6,983 bases of DNA from Acidobacteriota bacterium (lineage in GTDB: Bacteria; Acidobacteriota; JAAYUB01; JAMOQF01). Position 1 is the stretch's first letter. Each line of letters starts with the position of its first letter. A program made the position numbers and the translations under genes. The notes beneath the pieces are model-generated. The model was not told where the DNA came from, ran no database searches, and saw nothing but the letters and a program-made list of their open reading frames with translations. Shown in pieces: positions 1-6,485 of the stretch. The stretch lies in the NCBI GenBank assembly GCA_027040585.1, contig JALULU010000297.1:1-6983 (forward strand), written 5' to 3'.

Positions 1-76
1 GTAATATATGCGATGTCAAAACAGCATCACTTGGAGCTTCTTTCATGGTTGGTATTAGCATTCTAGAAAATCTCAT
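1..76 (-). CDS. proS: Prolyl-tRNA synthetase, N-terminal fragment (runs off left edge)
   Basis: Only the first 25 codons are in the window; the gene continues beyond position 1. The product would charge tRNA-Pro with proline in the cytoplasm. The translated start, MRFSRMLIPTMKEAP followed by SDAVLTSHIL, matches the conserved N-terminus of bacterial-type class II ProRS, where an M-R-x-S-x-x-L-x-P-T-x-K-E pattern precedes a conserved S-H-x-L. The ATG at 76-74 is supported by this match and by a Shine-Dalgarno AAAGGA at 90-85, eight bases upstream. A good -10 element lies further upstream, so proS may be transcribed separately from the TPR gene that precedes it on the same strand. The identification rests on a short but characteristic stretch; catalytic motifs are outside the window. 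Confidence 0.87.
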   Translation of the reverse strand, partial: MRFSRMLIPTMKEAPSDAVLTSHIL

Positions 77-124
77 TTTTGGTATCCTTTTTTAAACATA
101 ATTATCATTTTTTAATTTTTACTT

Positions 125-130
125 ATTATA
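125..130 (-). promoter_or_regulatory. Candidate -10 element for proS
   Basis: Read on the minus strand, positions 130-125 are a perfect TATAAT, 48 bases upstream of the proS start codon and downstream of the end of the TPR gene remnant. No convincing -35 hexamer lies at 16-18 bases; the sequence there is CT-rich with a run of four C. In AT-rich DNA a lone TATAAT is weak evidence. Its position in the only gap between the two genes makes a separate proS promoter plausible. The rest of 77-179 holds only the proS ribosome binding site; I see no terminator or riboswitch-like structure. Confidence 0.4.
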
Positions 131-179
131 TCTAATGTATCTAACGGGGAGTTAAAGAATTTGTTGTTTTGTTATAAAC

Positions 180-347
180 TCAATCATCTATATTAAATGT
201 TAAAAATGCAATCAATATAATCTCTTTTGCAAACTCTTCATCTTCAAAATCTATATCAATACTCTCTAAAAATTTCTCAAAATTTTCTTTAATACTTTTT
301 CTAACAAGTGAATACTCATACTCTATATTTGATTCTTTAATAAAATC
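180..347 (-). pseudogene. Frameshifted 3' continuation of the TPR-protein gene
   Basis: This minus-strand frame is open for 55 codons, from just after a TAA at 350-348 to a TGA at 182-180, but has no plausible start codon or ribosome binding site. It looks coding: rich in Glu, Lys, Asp, Phe and Ile, with helical segments such as EYEYSLVRKSIKENFEKFLE. It overlaps the last codons of the TPR gene in another frame. Removing two bases (one TA of the ATATAG at 328-323), or adding one, would join the TPR frame to it and give a protein of about 699 residues. The joined helices resemble the linker before a CHAT domain, and the last residues (IILIAFLTFNIDD) could be the first strand of such a domain, but the coding ends there. 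That reading is inference. It could also be the tail of an unrelated lost gene, or the shift could be a sequencing error. Confidence 0.5.
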
Positions 348-2281
348 TTATCACTTTGATTTTTTGAAATAAGATATTTACCTCTCAAAAAATCAATCTT
401 TTTGTCCAGAACATAAAATTTGAGTTTTGTTTCTGGAGGGATATTTTTTAATTCAGCAAGCATCTTATTTTTAAAATATAAAAAAAAGAAATTTGAAGAT
501 TTATATTCTTCACTTATTTTAAAAGATTTTTCCAGATAAGAAACATCTTTATCCTTTTTAAATAACTGATAGCAGGTATCTATATACTCTTCAAAAATTT
601 TGTGAACAGAACTTTCAAAATCTAATTTATAATTGATACTTGGCAAAAGAAAACGGGATATCTTATCTATAAAATAACGAGACTTTTCAAAGTAAAATAG
701 ACTTTCTTTCAAATTTCCAAGTTTTTTATAGCACTTACCTAATAAACCTGAAGAAATAAATGCATATGAAAAATCTGAAGTATCCCTGGAAACCAGGTAA
801 AGTTTTTTTAACCATGAAATTGACTTCTTGTATTGACCATTAAGGTAAAAAGCATATGCTATAGACAAAACTGAGTTTTTTTGATCTTCTGGTAATCCAA
901 GTTGCTTATATAACTTATAAGCCTTTTTTGCATATTTTATACCTTTTTCATCTTTAGCATTACTATAAAAAGTCGACAATACAAGATATAAATATGCAAG
1001 AGTACTATAATCATTATTTTTTTTAGAATACTCTATTGCCATTTTATAATACTTTATGGCTATTTTTCTTTTTCCCAATCCCTCATATATTTCACCTAAT
1101 CCGCTATATAACGAAGGTTCCAATCTATATAGAGTAATAATATTTTTATTTTTCATACCCATTTTATAATATTTTTTAGATTCCATATAATCCTTAAAAT
1201 TCAGTTCCATATCCCCCAGTCTAAAAAGTATTAAGGTGTAGTTCAGGTCATCTTTTATTCTGTGAGCAAAATCTAATGCCTTATTGTAGTAATAAATGGA
1301 ATTGTAAAAATCTCCAATACCTTCATAAAGATCTCCCAATTTCATATATATATCAATTTCACTTTCAACCCCTCCAAAAACTTCAACATTGTGCAAAAGT
1401 ACCTTTAATGTTTTTTCAGCCTCTGAAAAATAATCAATATTTATATAATAGTCAGCAAGAGAAGACAAAATAGAATCTTTTAAATAAACATTTGGAGTCC
1501 CGTCACAAAGTTTTAGAGCTGTTAAAAACTCTCTATAGGAGTTTGTATATTTATATTTAAAAAAATACAAAGTGCCAAGAAGTAAATGTAAATATGCCAG
1601 ATTTTGACTGTCATTTAACTTTTCATAATATTTAATCTCATTTTTCACATTTTTGATCGCCTCACCAAAATGATTTCTAAAGGCCAAATCCTGACATTTA
1701 AGCAAAAAAATTGAAATATTCTTTCCTTTTTTTTCACATCTGGTAATTTCATTCAGGTATTTTTTAAAGTTCTTATAATCGTTTTTATAAAGATAAACCT
1801 CTGAAATTGCACTCAAAATTTCACAATTCTTTTTATTAAAGGTAAAGAAAAATTTTAGTGCCCTATCTTTAAAATCAAATTCATTAATAATATCAAGGTA
1901 TATCTCAAAATAAACTGGGTTTTTATCATTTTCTTTTATAGCTCTTTCAAGGAAATTAATTGCTGACAAATAATTTTTCTCCAGAACTTTTCTAATCCCA
2001 ACATAAAAAAAGAATTTATCTTTAGGACCATAAAAAAAAGTAGAATTTTCCCTATCTTTAATATCTTCATTTAATTTTTTATCTAAAATTGCAAGTTGAA
2101 AATATCCCCACGTATTTTCAGGGTGCATTTTTAAATACCTTTTAAGTAAAGAAAGTGATTTTTGAGGATCTGTTTTTTCCATTTTAACAATATCTTTTAA
2201 GCACAATCCCATTGAAAATTGTGTAAAAACAAAAAGGAAAATAGGAAAGATAGCCTTAAAAAAAACACTCCTAACTTTCAT
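323..2281 (-). CDS. Exported TPR-repeat protein, probably truncated by frameshift
   Basis: The 652-residue product starts with a signal peptide or membrane anchor (residues about 1-25: Lys/Arg at the start, then a Phe/Ile/Leu-rich core), so it should act in the periplasm or at the envelope. Most of the rest is tetratricopeptide-type helical hairpins. The clearest are at about 227-260, 267-300, 309-341, 349-381, 389-420, 427-460, 468-500 and 508-540, with motifs such as KLGDLYEGIGDFYNSIYYYNKAL. TPR arrays bind partner proteins; the partner is unknown. Residues about 560-610, including SFKISEEYKSSNFFFLYFKNK in two turns, resemble the helical region that precedes a CHAT protease domain in TPR-CHAT proteins, but no CHAT domain follows. 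The ATG at 2281-2279 is chosen because the next in-frame ATG (codon 24) would remove the signal peptide. It has no Shine-Dalgarno sequence upstream. The gene is divergent from the ATPase gene. Confidence 0.8.
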   Translation of the reverse strand: MKVRSVFFKAIFPIFLFVFTQFSMGLCLKDIVKMEKTDPQKSLSLLKRYLKMHPENTWGYFQLAILDKKLNEDIKDRENSTFFYGPKDKFFFYVGIRKVLEKNYLSAINFLERAIKENDKNPVYFEIYLDIINEFDFKDRALKFFFTFNKKNCEILSAISEVYLYKNDYKNFKKYLNEITRCEKKGKNISIFLLKCQDLAFRNHFGEAIKNVKNEIKYYEKLNDSQNLAYLHLLLGTLYFFKYKYTNSYREFLTALKLCDGTPNVYLKDSILSSLADYYINIDYFSEAEKTLKVLLHNVEVFGGVESEIDIYMKLGDLYEGIGDFYNSIYYYNKALDFAHRIKDDLNYTLILFRLGDMELNFKDYMESKKYYKMGMKNKNIITLYRLEPSLYSGLGEIYEGLGKRKIAIKYYKMAIEYSKKNNDYSTLAYLYLVLSTFYSNAKDEKGIKYAKKAYKLYKQLGLPEDQKNSVLSIAYAFYLNGQYKKSISWLKKLYLVSRDTSDFSYAFISSGLLGKCYKKLGNLKESLFYFEKSRYFIDKISRFLLPSINYKLDFESSVHKIFEEYIDTCYQLFKKDKDVSYLEKSFKISEEYKSSNFFFLYFKNKMLAELKNIPPETKLKFYVLDKKIDFLRGKYLISKNQSDKILLKNQI

Positions 2282-2288
2282 GAATATA

Positions 2289-2338
2289 ATTCTAATACGC
2301 TAAATCTATTTTTAAAAGTGTTTATATTGTTATATAAT
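2289..2338. promoter_or_regulatory. Divergent promoter pair between TPR and ATPase genes
   Basis: On the plus strand a perfect -10 TATAAT lies at 2333-2338, 30 bases before the ATPase start. On the minus strand a TAGAAT lies at 2294-2289, seven bases before the TPR start codon. The palindromic hexamer TTTAAA at 2311-2316 is exactly 16 bases from both and could be the -35 for either direction (4 of 6 matches to TTGACA). The minus-strand spacing places a start point at or next to the A of the TPR ATG, which would give a leaderless message and fits the missing Shine-Dalgarno. The hexamers are seen directly; promoter function is inference in a very AT-rich stretch. Confidence 0.4.
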
Positions 2339-2368
2339 AAATTTTAAAATAACTAAGGGCTTTATCCT

Positions 2369-3364
2369 ATGGAAAATTCTTTTTCTGTTGAGAAAATTTT
2401 AATGGCAGGTATTGAAAAAAAAGCAACCACAATATATTTCATACCTGGCTCCAATATCTCTTTAAGGGTCGGAGATAAACTCCTTCAGATAAACAAAACC
2501 TTTTTGACAAATGAAAAGACAAAGGAAGTGGCAAAAAAACTCTTACCTAATGATATTGACAGGGAAACTTTTTTAGAAGAATTTAAAAGCTTTAACTTCT
2601 CATATTCAATAAAAGGTGCTGGAAGATTTAGAGTTCATTTATTTAGACAAAGAGGTTCAATAGCAATTGTTGTCAGAATAATACCAATTAAAATTCCTGC
2701 CCTTGAAAGTTTTAAAATTAGCAATGATTTTTTAGAAGAATTGGCAGAATTAAAAGGTGGACTTTTTATAATAAATGGGAAAACAAGGTCCGGGAAAAGT
2801 ACTATCCTGGCATCGATAATAGATTATATAAATAGAAAACAAAACAGCATTATTTTAATCCTTGAACCCACAATACAATATACACATAAAAATGTTTACT
2901 CCCTCATTTCACAGAGGGAAATGATTTCAGATTTTAATAGCTTTGAAGAGGGAATTGACGATGCTTTTTATGAAGACCAGGACATAATTGCTATTGATGA
3001 AATCAGAGAAGGGAAAACCTTCAAAAAAGTTACCGAAGCCCTTCTTAGAGGCATAACCTGTTTTGTGGTTGTCAGTGTATCTGGAGTGGAAGAATGTTTA
3101 AATTTCTTAATCAATTCTGTGGATGATTCTTATAAATTGGATACCATAAACGAAATGTTAAGCTCTCTTAAAGGGATCATCACAACCAAAATGGATTCTA
3201 AAGGAAATACAAAAAAAATAATGGTGGGATACACACCTGGCAGTATTGTGAACACGTTTTTACTAAATAAGAAAACGACTCTGGAACAGAAACTGGGAAT
3301 AAAGAGTAAATCAGATTCTTTTGAATCCACAAGTTCTGTAGATCAAAACTGGTATGATGAGTAA
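2369..3364 (+). CDS. Degenerate PilT/GspE-family secretion or pilus ATPase
   Basis: The 331-residue product has the layout of the type II/IV secretion ATPase superfamily (PilT, PilU, PilB, GspE): an N-terminal domain (about 1-110) and a RecA-like ATPase core (about 120-280). Walker A is GKTRSGKST at 137-145. An ISQREM motif at 180-185 matches the family's N-Q-R-E-V/I element. Walker B is DIIAIDEIRE at 205-214, with the catalytic Glu at 211. Two signature regions are eroded. The Asp box, usually E-D-P-I-E-x-V/I-H, reads EPTIQYTH (166-173); the His box, usually T-L-H-T, reads VSVSG (235-239) with no His. ATP binding looks possible; normal motor activity is uncertain. The last 20 or so residues are Ser/Asp/Glu-rich. 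The start follows AAGGG at 2355-2359. The stop overlaps the next gene. Length and C-terminus fit PilT better than the longer PilB/GspE. It may be a non-motor or regulatory paralogue. Confidence 0.8.
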   Translation: MENSFSVEKILMAGIEKKATTIYFIPGSNISLRVGDKLLQINKTFLTNEKTKEVAKKLLPNDIDRETFLEEFKSFNFSYSIKGAGRFRVHLFRQRGSIAIVVRIIPIKIPALESFKISNDFLEELAELKGGLFIINGKTRSGKSTILASIIDYINRKQNSIILILEPTIQYTHKNVYSLISQREMISDFNSFEEGIDDAFYEDQDIIAIDEIREGKTFKKVTEALLRGITCFVVVSVSGVEECLNFLINSVDDSYKLDTINEMLSSLKGIITTKMDSKGNTKKIMVGYTPGSIVNTFLLNKKTTLEQKLGIKSKSDSFESTSSVDQNWYDE

Positions 3365-4184
3365 AAAATTTATCCTGATTTTTCCTGTTTTCATTTTATT
3401 TCTTTTTAGTATTAATCTATTTGGAAATTCATACAAAAGGATTATATACTTTAAAGTGGATAAAATTCTAAGTAGTCCTATCTTTAAATTGGTGGAGGAG
3501 AAGAAGCTCTCTGACGAAATAGAGGATATTAAAAAACTGATATTTTTCTTAAAAGATCTAAACCCTAAAATGAATGGATTTCTCATAACTAAGAAAGATG
3601 GAAATTCATATATACTTATTTTTGGCAATGTGAAATTAGAAAGAATAATTAAATTGATTAATGCAACTTCCGATTTTTTACTCATTGGACATAATAACAA
3701 AAAGGTTGTGTTTAAATTTAAAGGAAAAAAATTCAATTTTGTTTTAATCAAAAATGGAATTCTTTTTTCAAAAGCAAATTTGAAAAATTTTAATATTGCA
3801 AGATTCTATGATACCTACAAAGATATAAAAGATATATCTTCAAATCTGGGATTAATATTACCTCCTGACGAAATTGAGCAATTGTGGAATACAAATGGTG
3901 GAAAGTTCCAGAATATTATAAAAAAATGGAAATATATTCTTTTATATCCCGAAAAGTATAATCCGTTTATTTTAAATATTACAGTAAAATGTAAAGATGT
4001 ATCTTCATCTAAAGATACCCAATTCTTCATAGATGCAATAAGGTCCACTTTCTCTGAAATACTACAATCAAATCCAAAATACAGTAATTTCTTTCAAAAT
4101 TTTAAAGTGGAAACATCCACTAATGGTTCTCGCACCATAGTAAAATTTATTTTTGCTGAAAATTTTTTAGATTTATTTAAATAA
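3354..4184 (+). CDS. Predicted exported protein of unknown function
   Basis: I do not recognise this 276-residue protein. It begins with a clear signal peptide: MMSKK, then a hydrophobic core through about residue 22, with likely cleavage near LFG-NS (24/25). The mature part has no further membrane segment, is rich in Lys, Phe, Ile and Asn, and alternates helix-like stretches (LVEEKKLSDEIEDIKKLIFF) with strand-like ones (GNSYILIFGNV, KKVVFKFKGKKFNFVLIKNG). That suggests an alpha/beta periplasmic or surface-facing protein. It has one cysteine in the mature part (in VKCKD) and no visible catalytic motif. The ATG at 3354 overlaps the ATPase gene by 11 bases; a second ATG at 3357 is equally possible. 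Neither has a good Shine-Dalgarno site, so translation is probably coupled to termination of the ATPase gene. No hairpin terminator follows. Confidence 0.75.
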   Translation: MMSKKFILIFPVFILFLFSINLFGNSYKRIIYFKVDKILSSPIFKLVEEKKLSDEIEDIKKLIFFLKDLNPKMNGFLITKKDGNSYILIFGNVKLERIIKLINATSDFLLIGHNNKKVVFKFKGKKFNFVLIKNGILFSKANLKNFNIARFYDTYKDIKDISSNLGLILPPDEIEQLWNTNGGKFQNIIKKWKYILLYPEKYNPFILNITVKCKDVSSSKDTQFFIDAIRSTFSEILQSNPKYSNFFQNFKVETSTNGSRTIVKFIFAENFLDLFK

Positions 4185-4203
4185 TTAAAAATATAATAAA
4201 TTT

Positions 4204-4232
4204 TTGATAACAGGACTTTTTTTAACTATAAT
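4204..4232 (+). promoter_or_regulatory. Near-consensus sigma70-type promoter of serC
   Basis: TTGATA at 4204-4209 (5 of 6 matches to the -35 consensus) and a perfect TATAAT at 4227-4232 are separated by the ideal 17 bases. A start point near 4239 would give a leader of about 27 bases, containing the strong Shine-Dalgarno GAGGTGGG at 4253-4260 before the serC ATG at 4266. No operator or riboswitch structure is visible in this short leader. This is the best promoter in the window and suggests steady, strong transcription. Confidence 0.75.
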
Positions 4233-4265
4233 AATTATTAAAAATTTTATAAGAGGTGGGAAATT

Positions 4266-5351
4266 ATGAAAAGAGTATTTAATTTTTATGCAGGTCCTGC
4301 AACGTTACCATACGAGGTTATTGAAGAGGCATCAAAGAATGTCTTAAATTTTATGAATTTAGGACTTTCAATTTTAGAGATAAGCCACAGGTCAAAAGAA
4401 TTTGATGACGTAATCAAAACAGCAGCAAAGGATATGAAGGAACTTTTAAATTTAGGAGATGACTATTCTGTTTTATTCCTTCAAGGCGGCGCTTCCTTAC
4501 AATTTGCAATGATTCCTATGAATTTCCTTGGTAGAGAGGAAACTGCAGATTACGTTGATACTGGAAGATGGTCATCAAAAGCAATAAAAGAGGCAAAACT
4601 ATTTGGAAATGTAAACGTCATAGCATCATCAAAAGATAAAAATTACAATTATATTCCTGATTTAAACAGAATAAATTTTACAAAAGATGCAAGCTATGTA
4701 CACATTACATCAAATAACACTATTTATGGAACACAATTTCATGAATTTCCCGATACTGGTAAAACACCTTTAATTGTTGATATGAGTTCAGATTTTATGT
4801 GTAGAGAATTAGATATGAAAAAATTTTCATTGGTTTATGCCGGCGCTCAAAAAAATGTTGGTCCAGCCGGAGTTACTGTGGTTATTATCAAAAAAGATAT
4901 GCTTGAACGAATTAAAAGGGAGGTACCTATTATTCTTAAATATGAAACTCACGTTGGAAAAGACTCTCTGTATAATACTCCTTCTGTTTTTGGTGTTTAT
5001 GTAATTGGACTTGTTATGAAATGGTTAAAAAACACTGGTGGCATTAAAGAAATTGAAAGAATAAATAGAGAAAAGGCAAAATTGCTCTATGATGCAATAG
5101 ATGAAATGAGTGATTTTTACGTTGGAGTTGTGGAAAAAAATAGTAGGTCACTCATGAATGTTACCTTCAGGATTAGGAATGAATCATTAGAGGCAAAATT
5201 TGTAGAAGAGGCAAAGAAAAACGATATCATTGGGATAAAAGGACACAGAAGTGTTGGGGGATTAAGGGCTTCTATTTATAATGCCATGCCAATTGAAGGA
5301 GTCAAAACCCTTGTTGATTTTATGAAAAATTTTGCCATAAAAAATGGTTAA
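4266..5351 (+). CDS. serC: Phosphoserine aminotransferase
   Basis: This pyridoxal-phosphate enzyme of aminotransferase class V (fold type I) converts 3-phosphohydroxypyruvate and glutamate to phosphoserine and 2-oxoglutarate, the second step of serine biosynthesis. In some bacteria it also serves in pyridoxal phosphate synthesis. The product is 361 residues, the usual length. It opens with FNFYAGPATLP, typical of SerC. Active-site positions are intact: H41-R42 in SHRSKEF for substrate binding, the GGASLQ loop (74-79), W102, T152, D172 in VDMSSD, the Schiff-base Lys K196 in YAGAQKNVGPAG, N237-T238 in YNTPS, and H327-R328 plus R334 in GHRSVGGLRASIYN near the C-terminus. The start follows a strong Shine-Dalgarno and its own promoter. 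No serA or serB is nearby, so it seems to be a single-gene unit. Confidence 0.97.
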   Translation: MKRVFNFYAGPATLPYEVIEEASKNVLNFMNLGLSILEISHRSKEFDDVIKTAAKDMKELLNLGDDYSVLFLQGGASLQFAMIPMNFLGREETADYVDTGRWSSKAIKEAKLFGNVNVIASSKDKNYNYIPDLNRINFTKDASYVHITSNNTIYGTQFHEFPDTGKTPLIVDMSSDFMCRELDMKKFSLVYAGAQKNVGPAGVTVVIIKKDMLERIKREVPIILKYETHVGKDSLYNTPSVFGVYVIGLVMKWLKNTGGIKEIERINREKAKLLYDAIDEMSDFYVGVVEKNSRSLMNVTFRIRNESLEAKFVEEAKKNDIIGIKGHRSVGGLRASIYNAMPIEGVKTLVDFMKNFAIKNG

Positions 5352-5354
5352 TAT

Positions 5355-5371
5355 AAAGGGAGTACGCCTTT
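5355..5371 (+). terminator. Possible weak terminator after serC
   Basis: Just after the serC stop, AAAGG (5355-5359) can pair with CCTTT (5367-5371) around a seven-base loop, followed by TATCTTTATT. The stem is only five pairs and the T-tract is broken, so termination would be inefficient at best. Some read-through into the TonB-like gene is likely. Confidence 0.3.
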
Positions 5372-5384
5372 TATCTTTATTAAT

Positions 5385-5413
5385 TTGTATTTACTTACAT
5401 TGTTTTATATAAT
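5385..5413 (+). promoter_or_regulatory. Promoter of the TonB-like gene
   Basis: TTGTAT at 5385-5390 and a perfect TATAAT at 5408-5413 are 17 bases apart. The -35 matches the consensus only in its TTG, but the spacing and -10 are ideal. A start near 5420 leaves a leader of about 23 bases holding GGAGG at 5432-5436, six bases before the ATG at 5443. Confidence 0.55.
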
Positions 5414-5442
5414 AAAGATGTAAAACATTTTGGAGGTATGGC

Positions 5443-6459
5443 ATGGAAGGAAATAATATGAATGAAGACGAAAGGAAAGAGAATCTATCAAATGAAAATA
5501 GCGAAGAAAAAAAAGAAACACCTACCACAAGTTTGTTAAAAAAAGGTGGAAGAAAAAATGTGGAAGATATTACATCCAAGCTTGAAAAAGTTGTGGAAAG
5601 CAGAGAAAAAGAAACAAAAGATAACAAAATACCACTAATCATTGGAGTAATAGTAATTATTATAGTGGCAGTTGTTTTATTTTTTGTATTAAGCGGTAAA
5701 AAAGGAATTGTTAAAACTTCTGGTACCGGGATTACCTCTGGCGGAAGCGATTATGTCGAGATGAAAATTGTTGAAACAACAAAAGAAGGTAAAAAAATAG
5801 TTAAAACTAAAATAGTTAAAAAATCTGAAATCGAAAAAGTTAAAAAAGAACTTGCTACAAAATCGCCAAATGTCAAAATCAATGTGAAGGAATTAACCAA
5901 AAAAGAAGTTGAGCAAAAAAAGAAAGAAATAGCTCAAAATGTGAATCCTCAACCCGAAGAAACTCCAAATAAGGTAGGAAAAGAAATAACCAACACGCCA
6001 CCAAAGGCCGAAGAATCTAAAGCACCTGCTAATACCCCTCCTACAGAGAAAAAAGAGGTAAAACCTGCTCCAGTGGTAAACAGCATAAAACCAACAATCA
6101 AAAAGGTAGAAACCATTAAGCCTACTATTCAAAAATCTGCTACCAAAAAGGCTAACACATTAAAGGTAGGAGATTTGGTTCCTTTAGACTCAACAGTTAT
6201 CCCACCTAAATTAATAAAAAAACACAGCATTTCAAAACCTATAAAGGCAAGGTTTTCACACAGAAGTGGAATTGTAATTTTAAGGGTTTTAATTGATGAA
6301 AATGGGAATGTTAAAGAAGCAAAGGTTGTAAGTGAAAATCCAAAAAATTTTGGATTTGGAAAAGCTGCTTCAAATGGAGTTAAAAGTTTTAAATTTACTC
6401 CAGCAAGAAAAAATGGAATAAGGGTTAAAGTCTGGAAAACCCTTGTAATAAAATTTTAG
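5443..6459 (+). CDS. TonB-like single-pass inner-membrane protein
   Basis: The 338-residue product has four parts. A charged, probably cytoplasmic N-terminus (1-62) is rich in Glu, Lys and Asn. One membrane helix follows (about 64-84, IPLIIGVIVIIIVAVVLFFV). Then comes a long periplasmic spacer: Lys/Glu-rich and helix-prone at about 105-165, Pro/Lys-rich at about 168-232, with IKPTIKK and IKPTIQK at 215-221 and 225-231. It ends in a TonB C-terminal domain (about 262-338), shown by GIVILRVLIDENGNVKEAKV and a terminal FKFTPARKNG segment. TonB proteins transmit energy from ExbB-ExbD to outer-membrane transporters. Here the N-terminus is unusually long and the helix lacks the usual Ser and His, so the role may differ. 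No exbB or exbD is near. The ATG at 5443 has GGAGG six bases upstream; another ATG at 5438 is too close to that site, and the in-frame ATG at codon 6 is less well placed. Confidence 0.85.
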   Translation: MEGNNMNEDERKENLSNENSEEKKETPTTSLLKKGGRKNVEDITSKLEKVVESREKETKDNKIPLIIGVIVIIIVAVVLFFVLSGKKGIVKTSGTGITSGGSDYVEMKIVETTKEGKKIVKTKIVKKSEIEKVKKELATKSPNVKINVKELTKKEVEQKKKEIAQNVNPQPEETPNKVGKEITNTPPKAEESKAPANTPPTEKKEVKPAPVVNSIKPTIKKVETIKPTIQKSATKKANTLKVGDLVPLDSTVIPPKLIKKHSISKPIKARFSHRSGIVILRVLIDENGNVKEAKVVSENPKNFGFGKAASNGVKSFKFTPARKNGIRVKVWKTLVIKF

Positions 6460-6485
6460 AGAAAACCCATAAAGGGTTTTCTCTA
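6457..6485. terminator. Bidirectional hairpin terminator between convergent genes
   Basis: Positions 6457-6468 (TAGAGAAAACCC) and 6474-6485 (GGGTTTTCTCTA) form a perfect 12-pair stem with a five-base loop, ATAAA. On the plus strand a TTTTTGTTTT tract follows at 6486, making a standard intrinsic terminator for the TonB-like gene. On the minus strand the stem is followed by AAATTTTATT, which is less good but could serve the transglutaminase gene. The outermost triplet of each arm is the TAG stop codon of the gene running into it. Confidence 0.9.

Noticed and set aside
335..350. Possible programmed -1 frameshift at TTA AAG near the end of the TPR gene (minus strand)
   Set aside because: The heptamer is A TTA AAG, so the P-site tRNA could not re-pair well after slipping, and no downstream hairpin or pseudoknot is visible. 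A simple indel or sequencing error is more likely.
1276..1473. Plus-strand open frame inside the TPR gene
   Set aside because: It lies opposite a clear TPR coding frame, has no ribosome binding site and encodes a low-complexity sequence with no family signature.
2322..2337. Inverted repeat TTATAT-N4-ATATAA overlapping the ATPase -10
   Set aside because: It could be an operator, but the arms are only six A/T bases and overlap the TATA-like element, so chance explains it.
3311..3751. Minus-strand open frame opposite the ATPase end and the exported-protein gene
   Set aside because: The plus-strand frame has a signal peptide, plausible composition and coupling to the ATPase gene; the opposite frame is a Leu/Ile/Phe-rich shadow typical of AT-rich DNA.
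4173..4184. Perfect palindrome TTATTTAAATAA at the end of the exported-protein gene
   Set aside because: It has no loop, no G-C pairs and no T-tract after it, so it is not a credible terminator; such palindromes are common by chance in AT-rich DNA.
5893..6132. Minus-strand open frame opposite the TonB-like spacer
   Set aside because: Its Phe/Trp/Leu-rich translation is the reverse complement of the Lys/Pro-rich repeat region, and it has no start signal.
6085..6135. Direct repeat encoding IKPTIKK and IKPTIQK in the TonB-like spacer
   Set aside because: Short repeats are normal in Pro/Lys-rich TonB spacers; there is no sign of a mobile or regulatory repeat.
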